A stretch of 64,000 nucleotides of DNA from CAYTTA01 sp964440655 (GCA_964440655.1 CAYTTA010000002.1:65681-129680); one strand, 5' to 3'; counted from the first letter of the stretch, positions 1-10,191 are shown. Numbers and translations are program-made. Notes: a model not told the origin generated them from the letters alone.

Positions 1-135
1 TCTTACGGAGCCGCAGGGCGGTGTCCTCCGTCACGGAGGAAACCCGGCCTGTATACATTTTGAACAGAATAAAGTGTGATTTTGGTTACCTTTGGCACGG
101 GCCGAAGTGATCGGCAACGAATTTCATCGGATAGG
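1..135. other. Left-edge region upstream of gcvT, with a hairpin
   Basis: No complete gene is visible. Positions 24-40 form a perfect 7-bp stem (TCCTCCG / CGGAGGA) with a 3-nt TCA loop. It has no T-run, so it could be the tail of an upstream terminator or a leader structure. I looked for a glycine riboswitch because gcvT follows, but recognised no glycine aptamer core. The end of an upstream gene could lie here, since all forward frames are open for the first 60 bases. Confidence 0.35.
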
Positions 136-1254
136 ATGACTGAAGAGATACCGGCGGCAGGCCGCACACCGCTCTATGAGAGGCATTGCGGGCTCGGAGC
201 GAAAATGATCCCATTCGGCGGTTTTGAGATGCCCCTCTACTATAAGGGAATCCGTCAGGAACATGAAGCGGTCCGCAGCCGGGCGGGCCTGTTCGATGTC
301 TCCCATATGGGCCGGTTCCGGCTCTCGGGGCCCGGCGCCCTGAAGCTGGTCCAGATGCTGACGATCAATGATGCCTCCCTGCTGCAGACGGGCCGGGTAC
401 ACTACACCGCGATGTGCGATGAAAAAGGGGGAATAATTGATGATCTGCTTCTCTATCGCACCGCCCCCGACGAGTTTGTCATGGTGGTCAACGCCGCCAA
501 TGCGGAGAAGGACCGGCAGTGGATCCTTTCCCGCCTGGATTCCGGAACAGATTTTCACGATCTGTCGGGCTCGACGGCAATCCTCGCCCTTCAGGGGCCG
601 GGGGCTCAGGAGATTCTTCAGCCGCTCACGGAGCTGGATCTCGGCGGGATCGCCCCCTTCACGTTTCAGACCGGCACGGTGGCGGGTCAGCCGGATCTGC
701 TTGTCTCCGCGACCGGATATACCGGAGAGAAGGGGTACGAACTCTACATCAATTGCATGAAGGCGGATCCTGTGGCTGTCTGGGAGGCCATACTCGAGCA
801 GGGCCGGCCGGCAGGTCTGCTTCCGGCCGGACTGGGTGCCCGTGATACCTTGCGACTGGAGATGGGTTATCCTCTTTATGGGAATGAGCTGGACCTGGAC
901 ACCACTCCTCTGGAAGCGGGTCTGGGGTGGATCACCCGTCTGAAGAAGGGCGAGTTCATCGGTTCGGAGGCACTCCGCCGGCAAAAAGAGGCGGGACCGG
1001 AGAGGCATCTGGTGGGATTTGTTCTGGAGACACCGCGGAAAATCGCCCGCCCCGGCCATGAGATCCTGAACAGTGAAGGAGAGACGACCGGGAGAGTGAC
1101 CAGCGGAACCCAATCGTTTGCTTCGGGTAAAGGTATTGGTCTGGGTTATGTACGCCGCGGGTCCCGGGCATCCGGAGAGAGGATATTCATCCGGATTCGG
1201 GAGGAGCTGGTGCCTGCGGTGGTCCGGAAGCCTCCTTTTTTGAACCGGACATGA
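136..1254 (+). CDS. gcvT: Aminomethyltransferase (glycine cleavage T protein)
   Basis: This 372-residue protein has the usual length of GcvT, which moves the aminomethyl carbon from lipoylated H protein to tetrahydrofolate, releasing ammonia. Visible family motifs are FDVSHMG at residues 53-59, a GYTGEKGYELY segment in the middle, and RDTLRLEMGYPLYGNELD in the folate-binding region. The ATG at 136 was chosen over an upstream GTG at 76 because homology begins with the RTPLYERH segment just after it. It is the first gene of a same-strand run with comB and ftsK. The H and P proteins are not in this window. The function is established for the family and the match is strong. Confidence 0.95.
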   Translation: MTEEIPAAGRTPLYERHCGLGAKMIPFGGFEMPLYYKGIRQEHEAVRSRAGLFDVSHMGRFRLSGPGALKLVQMLTINDASLLQTGRVHYTAMCDEKGGIIDDLLLYRTAPDEFVMVVNAANAEKDRQWILSRLDSGTDFHDLSGSTAILALQGPGAQEILQPLTELDLGGIAPFTFQTGTVAGQPDLLVSATGYTGEKGYELYINCMKADPVAVWEAILEQGRPAGLLPAGLGARDTLRLEMGYPLYGNELDLDTTPLEAGLGWITRLKKGEFIGSEALRRQKEAGPERHLVGFVLETPRKIARPGHEILNSEGETTGRVTSGTQSFASGKGIGLGYVRRGSRASGERIFIRIREELVPAVVRKPPFLNRT

Positions 1255-1355
1255 TCCGGATATAAAAAGATTCACAAAGAACTTGAACAAGGGCGGTACG
1301 GCGCATGGCCGCGGCTGCTGCATTTTCCGGGAGCGATCAGTTATTTGGGAGTATT

Positions 1356-2114
1356 ATGATGCAGAATATGAATGAGCTTGATGTCTTCTTTTCCGTTCAG
1401 ACATTTCAGGAAGAGGAGTTGCGAGGCAAGGATGTGGTTGTGGTCGATGTGCTGAGGGCCTCTTCAACGATCGTGACGGCTCTTGCCAACGGAGCGCGGA
1501 GCGTGATACCGGTTGCCGACATGGCGGAGGCAAGCCGGATTGCCCAGAGTGTCGACTCCGACAACGTTCTTCTCTGCGGGGAGAAGAACGGGATAAAAAT
1601 TGACGGGTATGATCTGGGCAACTCACCGCTGGAGTACACTCCGGAAGTGGTGGAGGGAAAATCCCTCATCTTCAACACCACAAACGGGACCCGGGCGATC
1701 AAGAAGTCGGCGGCGGGCGCCTCCGTTCGGGTCGCCTCTTTTCTGAACCTCTCTACGGTTACAGAATCGCTCCGGGAGTCCGATAACGAGATCGTGATCG
1801 TCTGTTCCGGATGGAAGGGGAGGATGTCACTGGAAGATCTGCTGTTGGCAGGCAATCTTATTCATGCGCTCTCCGGCGGGAAACTTTCGGAGAAGGCGCG
1901 TGACGGTGCGAAAGTGGCGTTCGCCCTCTTTGAAAAATTTGGGAAAAATCTGGAATCTGTCATCTTGAACTCTAATCATGCCACCCGTCTCAAGGAGATC
2001 GGCTACGGGGAGGTCGACGAGGATATCCGGTACTGCTGCCAGCGCGACACACTCCGGGTGCTTCCCATTCTGAGGGATGGGATTATTACAGACCACTATG
2101 TCAGCAAAACGTAA
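1356..2114 (+). CDS. comB: 2-phosphosulfolactate phosphatase (ComB family)
   Basis: The 252-residue product matches ComB, a Mg-dependent phosphatase that converts 2-phosphosulfolactate to sulfolactate. Family motifs are DVLRASST at residues 31-38, GEKNG at 75-79 and NTTNGT at 107-112. The start is the ATG at 1356, preceded by GGGAG at 1348-1352; an in-frame ATG at 1305 would add 17 alanine-rich residues with no family match. The 3' end overlaps the ftsK start by 17 bp, suggesting coupled translation. The partner enzyme ComA is encoded at 27970. The next enzyme, sulfolactate dehydrogenase, is not seen here, so the end product (sulfolactate, cysteate for sulfonolipid, or another sulfonate) stays open. 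Confidence 0.88.
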   Translation: MMQNMNELDVFFSVQTFQEEELRGKDVVVVDVLRASSTIVTALANGARSVIPVADMAEASRIAQSVDSDNVLLCGEKNGIKIDGYDLGNSPLEYTPEVVEGKSLIFNTTNGTRAIKKSAAGASVRVASFLNLSTVTESLRESDNEIVIVCSGWKGRMSLEDLLLAGNLIHALSGGKLSEKARDGAKVAFALFEKFGKNLESVILNSNHATRLKEIGYGEVDEDIRYCCQRDTLRVLPILRDGIITDHYVSKT

Positions 2115-4826
2115 AGAGGGTTTTCAGGGAAGGCTCACCCAGGCCCGCAAGATGGAGATTGCGGGAATTCTGATCATGGCTGTGGCCTGCCTCATCCTGC
2201 TCGGAATCGTAACTCACGATCCGGGGGACTACGGCATTGTCCGGACGATCCCCGCAAAGGCGATCTTCTCCCCGGAAGGCCCGGCCCTTCAGATTCACAA
2301 CGGGCTGGGAGTGATCGGAGCCTACATCTCCTATCTCTTTGTCACCGTTCTGTTCGGTTACATGAGTGCCGCGATCCCGCTGCTTCTTTTCGCGCTTGGA
2401 TGGACCGTTTTCCGCGGGAAAGATCTGAACCGCCTCAGCTGGCCGGCTGCCTACGGGAGCTGGTGCATGGTTCTGCTCTCCACACTTTTCGGATGGATCT
2501 ACAACCGGTTTGAATGGATTTCCGCCGACTGGGCCGGAAGCTCGGGAGTGGCGGTTGCCCAGATCCTTCACAACATCACCGGACCCGGATCGATTGTCAT
2601 TCTGCTCGTTCTCATCCTGAGCACCCTGCTTGTTACCGTGGACCGGGACCTGCAGAAGACGGTGGATGCGATGAAAAGGGGGCTGGAACGGCAGCGGGAG
2701 AGACGGAGCATCCGCCGGGACGAACGTCTCCGGAGAAGGGAGGAGAAAGCCAGGCTGAGGGAAGAGAAAAGGGCGGAGAAGGAGCGGCTTCGGGAGCAGA
2801 GACGGGAAGAAAAAGCCGCTGCCGCGGCGGTGGCCGCGGAAGCAANNNNNNNNNNNNNNNNNNNNNNNNNNNNNNNNNNNNNNNNNNNNNNNNNNNNNNN
2901 NNNNNNNNNNNNNNNNNNNNNNNNNNNNNNNNNNNNNNNNNNNNNAAGGAAACGGCACCGGAGTCTGCCGATGATGCCTATGAAAAGATTGTCGCCGAGG
3001 TGGTGGAAGAGGAGAGCCTTCTCGGTGATGGACGGGGGGGTGACCCTGCGGTCCGTCGATCGGAAGATGCTCTTGCGGACGAGGTCACGGCGCAGGAGGA
3101 GCTGCCGCTTCACGAAATTCCGCGGGCGGTCCTGGGGAAACCCGGCAGCCCGCAGGGAGGAGCGGGCGGCGGAGGTGCCGCTCTGCCGGGAGAGGAACCG
3201 GCCCGCTCCGGGATGGAGGGAACCGCCGAAACGGGGGAGGATGAGGATGATGTGGAGATCTCGGTCTTCGTGGGCGAAGGGGATGAGGCGGCGGAAGAGC
3301 GGGCACTCGACCGTCTCAACAAGAGCAAGGCAAAAGAGATTCCCGTAATCCGCTACAAGTTTCCGACGGTAGGGCTTCTGGACTCCCCTCCGCCCGGCGG
3401 CAATCATGTCGACATGGAGGAGATCCGCGAAAACAAGAGGATTATTCTCGACAAACTGAAGCGTCACAAGATCGACATCCTCTCCATCAACGCCATTGTC
3501 GGCCCCACGGTGACACTCTATGAGCTCGAACCGGCACCGGAGGTGAAGATCAGCCGGATCCAGAGTTATGCCAATGACCTGAAGATGGCCACGGCGGCCC
3601 ATGGCCTGCGGATCATCGCTCCCATACCGGGCCGTTCCGCCGTCGGGATCGAGGTGCCGAACAGCACACGGGAGACCGTCTACATCCGCAATGTGATCAA
3701 CACCAAGAAATTTGTGGATACCGGCTACGATCTGCCGGTGGCATTCGGAAAGACGATCGAGAATGAGGTTTTCATGCTCGATCTGACCCGGCTGCCCCAC
3801 CTTCTCATGGCGGGCGCGACCGGATCGGGAAAATCGGTGGGTATCAACACCATCATCACGTGCCTCCTCTACAAGTGCCATCCGGACGACCTGAAATTTG
3901 TGATGATCGACCCGAAGAAGATCGAGCTCTCCCTCTACCGGAATATCCAGAATCACTATCTGGCGTTTCTGCCCGATGCGGAGGAGCCGATCGTTACCGA
4001 CACGAGCAAGGCGATGGAGACACTCCAGAGTGTCTGCAGGGAGATGGACGACCGCTACGAGCTTCTCAAGATGGCGATGGTCCGCGACATCAAATCCTAC
4101 AACGCGAAGTTCAAAGCCGGCGAACTGGAAGAGGAGCTGGGGCACCGTCATCTGCCCTACATTGTGGTCATTATCGATGAACTGGCCGATCTGATGATGA
4201 CCGCAGGCAAGCAGATCGAGGAGCCGATTGCCCGCCTGGCCCAGCTCGCACGGGCGATCGGCATCCACCTGGTGGTGGCAACCCAGCGGCCCAGTGTCAA
4301 CGTGATCACCGGGACGATCAAGGCCAACTTTCCGGCGCGGATCGCTTACCAGGTCGCTTCACGTGTCGATTCGCGCACCATTCTGGACGTGGGGGGAGCC
4401 GACCAGCTGGTGGGCCAGGGGGATCTGCTCTATACCAACGGCGGGACGATGGTCCGGCTGCAGAACGCCTTTGTCTCCACCGAGGAGGTGGAGAGGATCA
4501 CCTCCTTCATCGGCAGTCAGGCGGGATACCGGCAGCCCTACTACCTGCCCGCGATGAATGACGATTCGGGAGAGATTCCCGATCCACTCGATGAGATCGA
4601 CGAGCTGTTTGAAGCAGCCGCCCGGACCGTGATACTCCATCAGCAGGGATCGGTCTCGCTTCTGCAGCGGAAACTGAAGATCGGATACAACCGGGCCGGC
4701 CGGATCGTCGACCAGCTCTATCATGCCGGAATTGTGGGACCTCCCCAGGGGAGCACGGCCCGGGAGGTGCGGATCGAGAGCGACGAAGAGCTGGAGCAGA
4801 TAATGAGTGAACTGAATGCGCGCTGA
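2098..4826 (+). CDS. ftsK: DNA translocase FtsK, interrupted by an assembly gap
   Basis: FtsK is the septal DNA pump that clears chromosome dimers and links segregation to division. The part before the gap has several hydrophobic membrane segments between 2155 and 2640, then a highly charged Arg/Glu linker. After the gap come an acidic linker and the motor, with Walker A GATGSGKS near 3815, Walker B VVIIDELADLM near 4170, the conserved ATQRPSVNVITG segment near 4280, and a C-terminal winged-helix gamma domain ending at 4826. The frame before and after the 100-N run differs by one, so this is one gene across a gap of unknown length, not a frameshifted pseudogene. The start at 2098 overlaps comB. 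Confidence 0.93.
2846..2945. other. Assembly gap of 100 N inside ftsK
   Basis: Exactly 100 unresolved bases interrupt the variable, low-complexity linker of ftsK. The coding frame changes across the run, which shows that 100 is a placeholder and not the true length. Repetitive Arg/Glu/Ala codons on the left flank may have caused the assembly break. Confidence 0.98.
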
Positions 4827-5463
4827 TTTCCGGAGATACCCGACTTTTCCTCTTGCTCTATTATTCCTTTTCTCGACTCTGTTCCTTCAGCTCCCGATGC
4901 CGGAGCGGTCGCAGGCACAGACGCCGCATTTTGCCGAACTGAGAGAACGGTTTGAGGAGGGGGAGATCTTTGCCGCCCGTTTCGATCATGAATACCGCGA
5001 CTCCTATACCGGCGAGGAGTCTCTGACCGGGGGGGAAATCTGGATCGGCCGCGAGATGTACCGTGTGGAGAGCCAGGAGCAGATCATGCTGGTAAGGGGC
5101 GGGGAGTCCCGGGTCTATGACCCGTTGAGGAACCGTCTTCTGATCAGCGAGTATGTGGAAGAGGAGGATGATTTTGCCCCTTCGCGCATGCTTCAGGGCG
5201 TGGATGAAACCTATACGGTCCGGGAAGAGCCGGTGCGGGGCGGAACCCGGGTCATTCTCACTTCCGAAGATCCCTTTTCGGTTTTCAAGCGGGTCGAGAT
5301 CACTCTCAACAGCCTGGGCGTGCCGGAACGGATTGAGGCGCGGGACCAGGTCGACAACCTGCTCATCACCCGTTTCCGTAACGGCCGTTTTTCACGGGGA
5401 GAGGAATCTCTCTTTGAGCTCCAGGTTCCGGCCGATGCCGAGCGGATTGATCTCCGGTATTGA
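4816..5463 (+). CDS. LolA-like outer-membrane lipoprotein carrier protein
   Basis: The 215-residue product begins with a signal peptide (Arg-rich start, then a Leu/Phe stretch, then a likely cleavage after SQAQ). The mature part has the alternating beta-strand pattern of the LolA/outer-membrane lipoprotein-sorting family, including a GGEIWIGREMYRVES segment followed by a 'bound to a value, form a line' strand order. LolA carries lipoproteins through the periplasm from the LolCDE transporter to the outer membrane. It overlaps the ftsK stop by 11 bp, and lolA next to ftsK is a common arrangement in several phyla. A LolC/E-type permease lies apart at 22586. The exact substrate range is not shown by the sequence. 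Confidence 0.75.
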   Translation: MRADFRRYPTFPLALLFLFSTLFLQLPMPERSQAQTPHFAELRERFEEGEIFAARFDHEYRDSYTGEESLTGGEIWIGREMYRVESQEQIMLVRGGESRVYDPLRNRLLISEYVEEEDDFAPSRMLQGVDETYTVREEPVRGGTRVILTSEDPFSVFKRVEITLNSLGVPERIEARDQVDNLLITRFRNGRFSRGEESLFELQVPADAERIDLRY

Positions 5464-5525
5464 TTCTGCCGGATTTCCATTTGCCTTTCTCACTTCGTTA
5501 AAGAATTCCAAAAATTTCAGTCACG

Positions 5526-6608
5526 ATGCGGGTGAAGAGTGTGAACTCTCCAGATAGAAGAATGAATCCTGAGAAAAGTGTGAACCCTTCTGATAAAACG
5601 GAGATGGCCCGGCGCCTCTTCCGGCTTCTTGTTTCGGTCGGTGTGGCCGCACTCTGTCTTTGGGCTGCATTTCGCGGTGTCGATTTTCAGGAGCTGGGCG
5701 GTGAACTTTCAAGGATCCGGTGGGGGTGGATCATCCCGTTTTTTTGCGCGATCACCATGAGTCATGTTTTACGCGCCGAGAGGTGGCGGTTGCTTCTGGC
5801 CGATTCCCCCGGGATTCCGGCGCGCTCCACGCTCTTCGGAGGTGTGATGACAGGATACATGGTCAATGCGCTTCTTCCACGGTTCGGAGAGGTCGCCAGA
5901 CCTCTCTACGTCTCCCGACAGAGCGGCCTTTCCGGCGGGAGACTTCTCGGGACGATCGTTCTGGAGCGCGTGATCGATCTGGTAAGCATGCTTCTTCTCC
6001 TGGTGTTCAGTGTGGTATGGCTGCTGGGCGATCCCGAACCTGTTTACCGGATCCTTGGAACAGAATCGTGGAATCCGGGTAACTGGTACTGGATGGTGGC
6101 GGCAGCTGCCGCTCTTCTGGTTCTCTCTGCGGCTCTGCTGCGGTGGGTGATCCGTCACGGTGAGGAGAGGGGGAGATCTCCCCTGATCGCGAAGACAGCC
6201 GGTTTTCTAAGGGTTTTCTGGCAGGGGATCCTGTCGGTCCGGAGTGTGAAAAACTGGCCGTTGTTTCTCCTTTACACGGCGGGCATCTGGACAGGATACA
6301 TCGCCATGGCCTGGTTTCCTTTCTGGATGCTTGACTTTTCAGGCAGCTGGGGAATCGGATTTCCGGAGGCGGTGGTTGTGACGATGGTCTCCGCCGTAGG
6401 GGTCGCCATGCCGGTTCCGGGAGGGATCGGAAGCTATCATCTCTTTGTGCAGCAGGCGATGGGACATCTCTACGGAGTCCCGGTCACATCCGCGCTGACG
6501 TATGCAACCGTCACCCATGCGACGACGCTGCTGTTCACATTCCTGATCGGGGCGTTTGCCCTCTGGTTCGACAAGCTGGACACTCTGAGAAAAAAACGGT
6601 TGCGTTAA
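5526..6608 (+). CDS. UPF0104 / flippase-like integral membrane protein
   Basis: The 360-residue product has about seven to eight hydrophobic spans and the hallmark NALLPRFGEVARPLY segment of the UPF0104 (AglD/MprF flippase-domain) family near residues 115-130. A later PVPGGIGSYH segment is also typical. Family members move lipids or lipid-linked intermediates across membranes or sit beside glycosyltransferases, but here no synthase domain is attached, so the substrate is unknown. Possible later starts exist at 5562 and 5604; the one given keeps a short polar N-terminus. It lies 62 bp after the LolA-like gene and before a barrel gene, which fits an envelope role. Confidence 0.75.
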   Translation: MRVKSVNSPDRRMNPEKSVNPSDKTEMARRLFRLLVSVGVAALCLWAAFRGVDFQELGGELSRIRWGWIIPFFCAITMSHVLRAERWRLLLADSPGIPARSTLFGGVMTGYMVNALLPRFGEVARPLYVSRQSGLSGGRLLGTIVLERVIDLVSMLLLLVFSVVWLLGDPEPVYRILGTESWNPGNWYWMVAAAAALLVLSAALLRWVIRHGEERGRSPLIAKTAGFLRVFWQGILSVRSVKNWPLFLLYTAGIWTGYIAMAWFPFWMLDFSGSWGIGFPEAVVVTMVSAVGVAMPVPGGIGSYHLFVQQAMGHLYGVPVTSALTYATVTHATTLLFTFLIGAFALWFDKLDTLRKKRLR

Positions 6609-6702
6609 GAGGAATCGCACCCTCCTGAACAGGCACCATCTGTCGCAGATGAACAAATTTTCATACATTCCGGCAATCTGTAACATGCCCCTGAAATCCC
6701 GG

Positions 6703-8406
6703 ATGCACAAATTCACGACGATCTTCTTGCTGCTGGCCGCGATTGGGTTCTTCACGCCCGGAGCCGGCATGGCGCAGGAGTCCGAGGGCTCCCTGCTGCC
6801 GGAAATCGATCCTCAGGATATCGAGATCCGGAGCCAATTCTCCGCGAGATTTCCCGGCCTCCGCCGCCAGCCGATTCTCGGGTTCCGGCCGGGATCCCGG
6901 GTGTTTCAGTCCGATCCGGAGCGGATGCCTTTCATGGAGGAGCCGGAGGAGATCGCCGCCCAGCTTCCCATCGGTGAATTGAGCCGTCCGGATGCACCTC
7001 CATACCGCCCCTACCCCTTTGCCACCCCCCACCGTCTCTACGCTTCACTGGGTGCGGGCAATTATGTAACTCCGGAAGCCGAGCTGCGGCTCAATCATGA
7101 TCTGTCGGATGGCCGGCATCTGTACGGATCGATGCAGCACACCTCCGGGAACAGCCATCTCGATCAGAAGAGCTCATTCCGATACCTGAATCTGGACGGC
7201 GGGTATCTGGGGCGGCTGAGTGATAAGACCCATTTCAACGCAACTCTCGGAATTGCCAGCGACTTCAACTATCTGATTGAACCTGAACAGTGGGGCGCAT
7301 TCCTGGGACATCCGGGGAGGAAATCCTATTCGGATCTTTCGACCGCTTTCCGGATCCGGCGCAACCGCAACAGCCTGGAGCACCTGGAGGCGGGTCTCGA
7401 TCTGCGGTACGGTTCGATCGGGCTGGATGAGGAGGCGACCGGCTACAGTTCCGATCTCTCCGACTGGAGAGTTTCCGGTGACATCGGCTGGAGATGGGCC
7501 GGAGGGAAGATTCATGAACTCTTCACGATCCGGGCTCATGCCAGAACCGGGGGCTGGCAGATGGCGGGAGGCGAGACGGAGATGTGGCATGTGGCGGGAG
7601 CCACGGGGGCGTGGGAATGGCTTGTCGGCTATGCAACGCGGCTCGACCTGGAGTTCGGAGCGGTCCATGTGGGAGATGCGGCAGGAGAATCGATCGTCTA
7701 TCTTACGCCGGACTTCACGGTGGAGCATTACCTGAGCGACCGGATCACCCTGTCTGCCCACCTGAAGGGGCAGCCGCACCATGCACGACATTATGATCAT
7801 CATCAGGAAAACCGTTTTCTGCTTCCCGACAACCTGCTCCGGCACAGTTACCGGTTGAGTGCGGGTGGTCAGCTTACCCTGGAGCCCATTCCGAACAATC
7901 AGATCCGGGTCGGCTTCTCCTATGTGAGCAACAAGAATCATCCCTATTATCACCGGAGCCAGCACAACCTTCTCGGGGGAGCGGGTCATTACGTGGTGGA
8001 ATATGCCGATGCGACCATCCCGCGGGCTCATGCGGGGATGAGCGTGGATCTGGTCCGGGAGAGAATCTGGTTTGATGTGGAGGGGTATATTCAGTCCCCC
8101 AGGATATCACCCGATCAGAAAACTCCTTTCGAAGAGGAGTACGGTCTGGGAGGAACCATTACGGTCCGCCCGTTCGATCCGCTGGTTGTGGAAGGGTGGG
8201 GGCAGTTTATCGGTCCCCGTACAACACTGGAGGGAACAGAGCTGGATCCTTACCTCTTCCTCGGTACGCGGCTCGAGCTGCGTCTCACCGAGCGGTGGGG
8301 GGTCTACGGGAAGATCCTGAACCTGCTGAACCAGGAGTATGAGATCTGGCAGGGATTTCCGGAACGTCCTTTCCAGATCTATGCAGGTGTAACGCTGCGG
8401 TTGTAG
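6703..8406 (+). CDS. Outer-membrane beta-barrel protein (TonB-receptor-like barrel without plug)
   Basis: About 567 residues with a signal peptide (MHKFTTIFLLL start, cleavage likely after GMAQ). After an acidic, proline-rich spacer, the rest alternates polar and aromatic residues as in a large beta barrel and ends with the strand QIYAGVTLRL, a normal outer-membrane barrel terminus. The last 60 residues (WGVYGKILNLLNQEYEIW) resemble the C-terminus of TonB-dependent receptors, but no N-terminal plug or TonB box is visible, so it may be a plugless porin-like relative. Upstream in-frame ATG codons at 6649 and 6685 are alternatives. No substrate can be named. Confidence 0.65.
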   Translation: MHKFTTIFLLLAAIGFFTPGAGMAQESEGSLLPEIDPQDIEIRSQFSARFPGLRRQPILGFRPGSRVFQSDPERMPFMEEPEEIAAQLPIGELSRPDAPPYRPYPFATPHRLYASLGAGNYVTPEAELRLNHDLSDGRHLYGSMQHTSGNSHLDQKSSFRYLNLDGGYLGRLSDKTHFNATLGIASDFNYLIEPEQWGAFLGHPGRKSYSDLSTAFRIRRNRNSLEHLEAGLDLRYGSIGLDEEATGYSSDLSDWRVSGDIGWRWAGGKIHELFTIRAHARTGGWQMAGGETEMWHVAGATGAWEWLVGYATRLDLEFGAVHVGDAAGESIVYLTPDFTVEHYLSDRITLSAHLKGQPHHARHYDHHQENRFLLPDNLLRHSYRLSAGGQLTLEPIPNNQIRVGFSYVSNKNHPYYHRSQHNLLGGAGHYVVEYADATIPRAHAGMSVDLVRERIWFDVEGYIQSPRISPDQKTPFEEEYGLGGTITVRPFDPLVVEGWGQFIGPRTTLEGTELDPYLFLGTRLELRLTERWGVYGKILNLLNQEYEIWQGFPERPFQIYAGVTLRL

Positions 8407-8536
8407 GATTCCCCGGAGAATCATTGCATCGGAACGGATAAGAAAATCCGGCTCCATCCAACGCTTTCATCCGGAGGTGATGACCGGGTTGGAAGCGGAG
8501 AGCCGGGAACCGATTGGTATGGGTTGATAACCGAGT

Positions 8537-8761
8537 ATGGCAGGGCAGAACAGAAGAATGAATAAAGAGTTTGTGAAGCTTTTCAGGGATGTCATTCGCG
8601 AGGAGATCGTGAAAAAAAACAGCGTGGAAGTGGAAGGGCTGGGACGCTTCGAGGTGGTTCACCAGCAGCAGCATCAGAAAAAGCTTGAGGACGGACAGGT
8701 GCTGATGATGCCCCCGGAAGATGTCGTCTTGTTTACTCCGGATAAAACGGAGAAGGCATGA
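8537..8761 (+). CDS. Small HU-family DNA-binding-like protein
   Basis: A 74-residue protein that starts with MAGQNRRMNKEFVKLF. It shows the HU/IHF core pattern: an N-terminal helical pair, a V-E-V-x-G-L-G-R-F strand near residues 33-41, a basic central part, and a closing PPEDVVLFTP strand. It is shorter than classical HU and looks like the HU/CCDC81-type relatives found in Bacteroidota. A start at 8558 (MNKEF), with AGAAG just before it, is an equally good choice. Its stop overlaps the next start as ATGA, so the two HU-like proteins are likely translated together and may form a heterodimer (inference). Confidence 0.7.
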   Translation: MAGQNRRMNKEFVKLFRDVIREEIVKKNSVEVEGLGRFEVVHQQQHQKKLEDGQVLMMPPEDVVLFTPDKTEKA

Positions 8762-10086
8762 AGATAGACAGACAGAAGCTGATTGAAATCCTGGCCGAAA
8801 GGACCGGGGAGAGCCTCGAGGAGACCTCGCGTCAACTGGATGAGTTGATTGCACGGATTCGGGAGGCTGCAGAAAAAGGGAATGCCCTGGAGATCAGGGG
8901 GTTCGGTCTCTTCTACTTCTCGGCCGACGGTGAGCTGAAATTTGATCCGGCCGATTCGTTCCGCACGGAGATCAACTACCGCTATGCCGGAATGGAACCG
9001 GTTGTGGTTCACTCACCGGCCGATCCGGCGGAACCGGCGAAAGAGCGTGCAGGCGGCGAGGACGCTGCCGATGATCCCGTTACGGACGGTGCGTCCGGTG
9101 TGGATGTTGACAAGTCGGATCCTGACGGGAAGGAGCTTCCTGCTGCCAAAGTCCCCGCAGAAGAGGAATCGGACGGGACCCCGTCAAAAAAGAAGGCTCT
9201 GTCAAAGAAGGAGGGTGAGGCCGGGGAAAAGGCGTCTGGAGATAAGGCGTCTGCCGGGGAAAAGTCGTCTTCCGGGGAAAAGCGGTCTTCCGGCGGGAAG
9301 GAGGATGAAGTGAGGAAAGAGCCCTCCGGTGAAAAAGAAAAGGTTCTGGAAAAAGATCTTTCCGGAAGAGGGAAACCGGCAGAAAGCAAGGCAGCCAAAA
9401 AGAAATCTGCAGGAAAAGGCGGGGCGAAGCGCAAGAAGTTCACTCCTTCAGATGAGTTGCGGGGGAAAAATCCCGTTTCGGTTCTGATCTATTCAATTGT
9501 CGCTCTGCTTGTCCTGGTCATCCTGATCATCATTTCGATCGATCTGGGCGCCTGGGATGGTTTGAAAAACGACGGGGCGGACCGGGTCGCCTCCTCGGAC
9601 AGAACCACCCCGACCTCCCGTCTCCCGGAAGAAACAGCTGCAGGAGGCATTTCACAGCCGGAGCCGTCGGCAGAAGAGCAGACCCGGACCGCCCCACCGG
9701 CGGGAGAGTCCCGGCAAGCAGGTTCGGTTGCGGTTTCCGGACCGGCAGGGGGGCTGCCGGTGAGCAGCGGGCGTTCCGGCGGAACTGCAGACAGCGGACT
9801 TCCTGCTCCGTACGGTCTCTATGGAACTCCCTCTCCGGTTCCCTATCCATGGCACACCATTGTACTCCATTCGGTCCGTAGTGAACGAAGAGCGGAACAG
9901 ATCCGGCAGACTCTGCAGGATGAAGGGTTCCGCGCAGTGATCCGGAGGGTGGAACCCGAGGGAATGGGGGTGATGTGGAGGGTCGGCATCGGGCAGTTTC
10001 CCGATGTGTCATCGGCGCAGAGAGTGGCGGAAAGCCTTCCCGCCGGATATCGGGAGAATCACTTTATCGGCATAATGGAGCCATAG
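8758..10086 (+). CDS. HU-like domain, membrane anchor and SPOR domain protein
   Basis: The 442-residue product combines four parts. Residues 1-85 form an HU-like domain with an E-I-R-G-F-G-L-F strand; residues about 90-230 are a charged Lys/Glu/Ser linker with repeated SGEK-like units; residues about 238-263 are one transmembrane helix (VLIYSIVALLVLVILIIISI); the last 80 residues form a SPOR domain (WHTIVLHSV to the end). SPOR domains bind denuded septal peptidoglycan. The order predicts a cytoplasmic DNA-binding-like head and a periplasmic septum-binding tail. Such HU-CCDC81/SPOR architectures are known in Bacteroidota, but their role is little tested. It is coupled to the small HU-like gene and precedes the TolQ/TolR/TonB genes. 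Confidence 0.82.
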   Translation: MKIDRQKLIEILAERTGESLEETSRQLDELIARIREAAEKGNALEIRGFGLFYFSADGELKFDPADSFRTEINYRYAGMEPVVVHSPADPAEPAKERAGGEDAADDPVTDGASGVDVDKSDPDGKELPAAKVPAEEESDGTPSKKKALSKKEGEAGEKASGDKASAGEKSSSGEKRSSGGKEDEVRKEPSGEKEKVLEKDLSGRGKPAESKAAKKKSAGKGGAKRKKFTPSDELRGKNPVSVLIYSIVALLVLVILIIISIDLGAWDGLKNDGADRVASSDRTTPTSRLPEETAAGGISQPEPSAEEQTRTAPPAGESRQAGSVAVSGPAGGLPVSSGRSGGTADSGLPAPYGLYGTPSPVPYPWHTIVLHSVRSERRAEQIRQTLQDEGFRAVIRRVEPEGMGVMWRVGIGQFPDVSSAQRVAESLPAGYRENHFIGIMEP

Positions 10087-10191
10087 AAACATACAATCTG
10101 CCGCCGCCGGACGTTTACCGTCGAGCGTCGCACGATTTCATACAGATCTCAAAGTTTTCTTCACACAGTCAATATCCTCAACACAGAACCC

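Noticed and set aside
1..135. Glycine riboswitch upstream of gcvT
   Set aside because: The hairpin at 24-40 lacks the conserved glycine-aptamer elements.
2846..2945. Frameshifted ftsK pseudogene
   Set aside because: The frame change coincides with the N-run, so the gap explains it.
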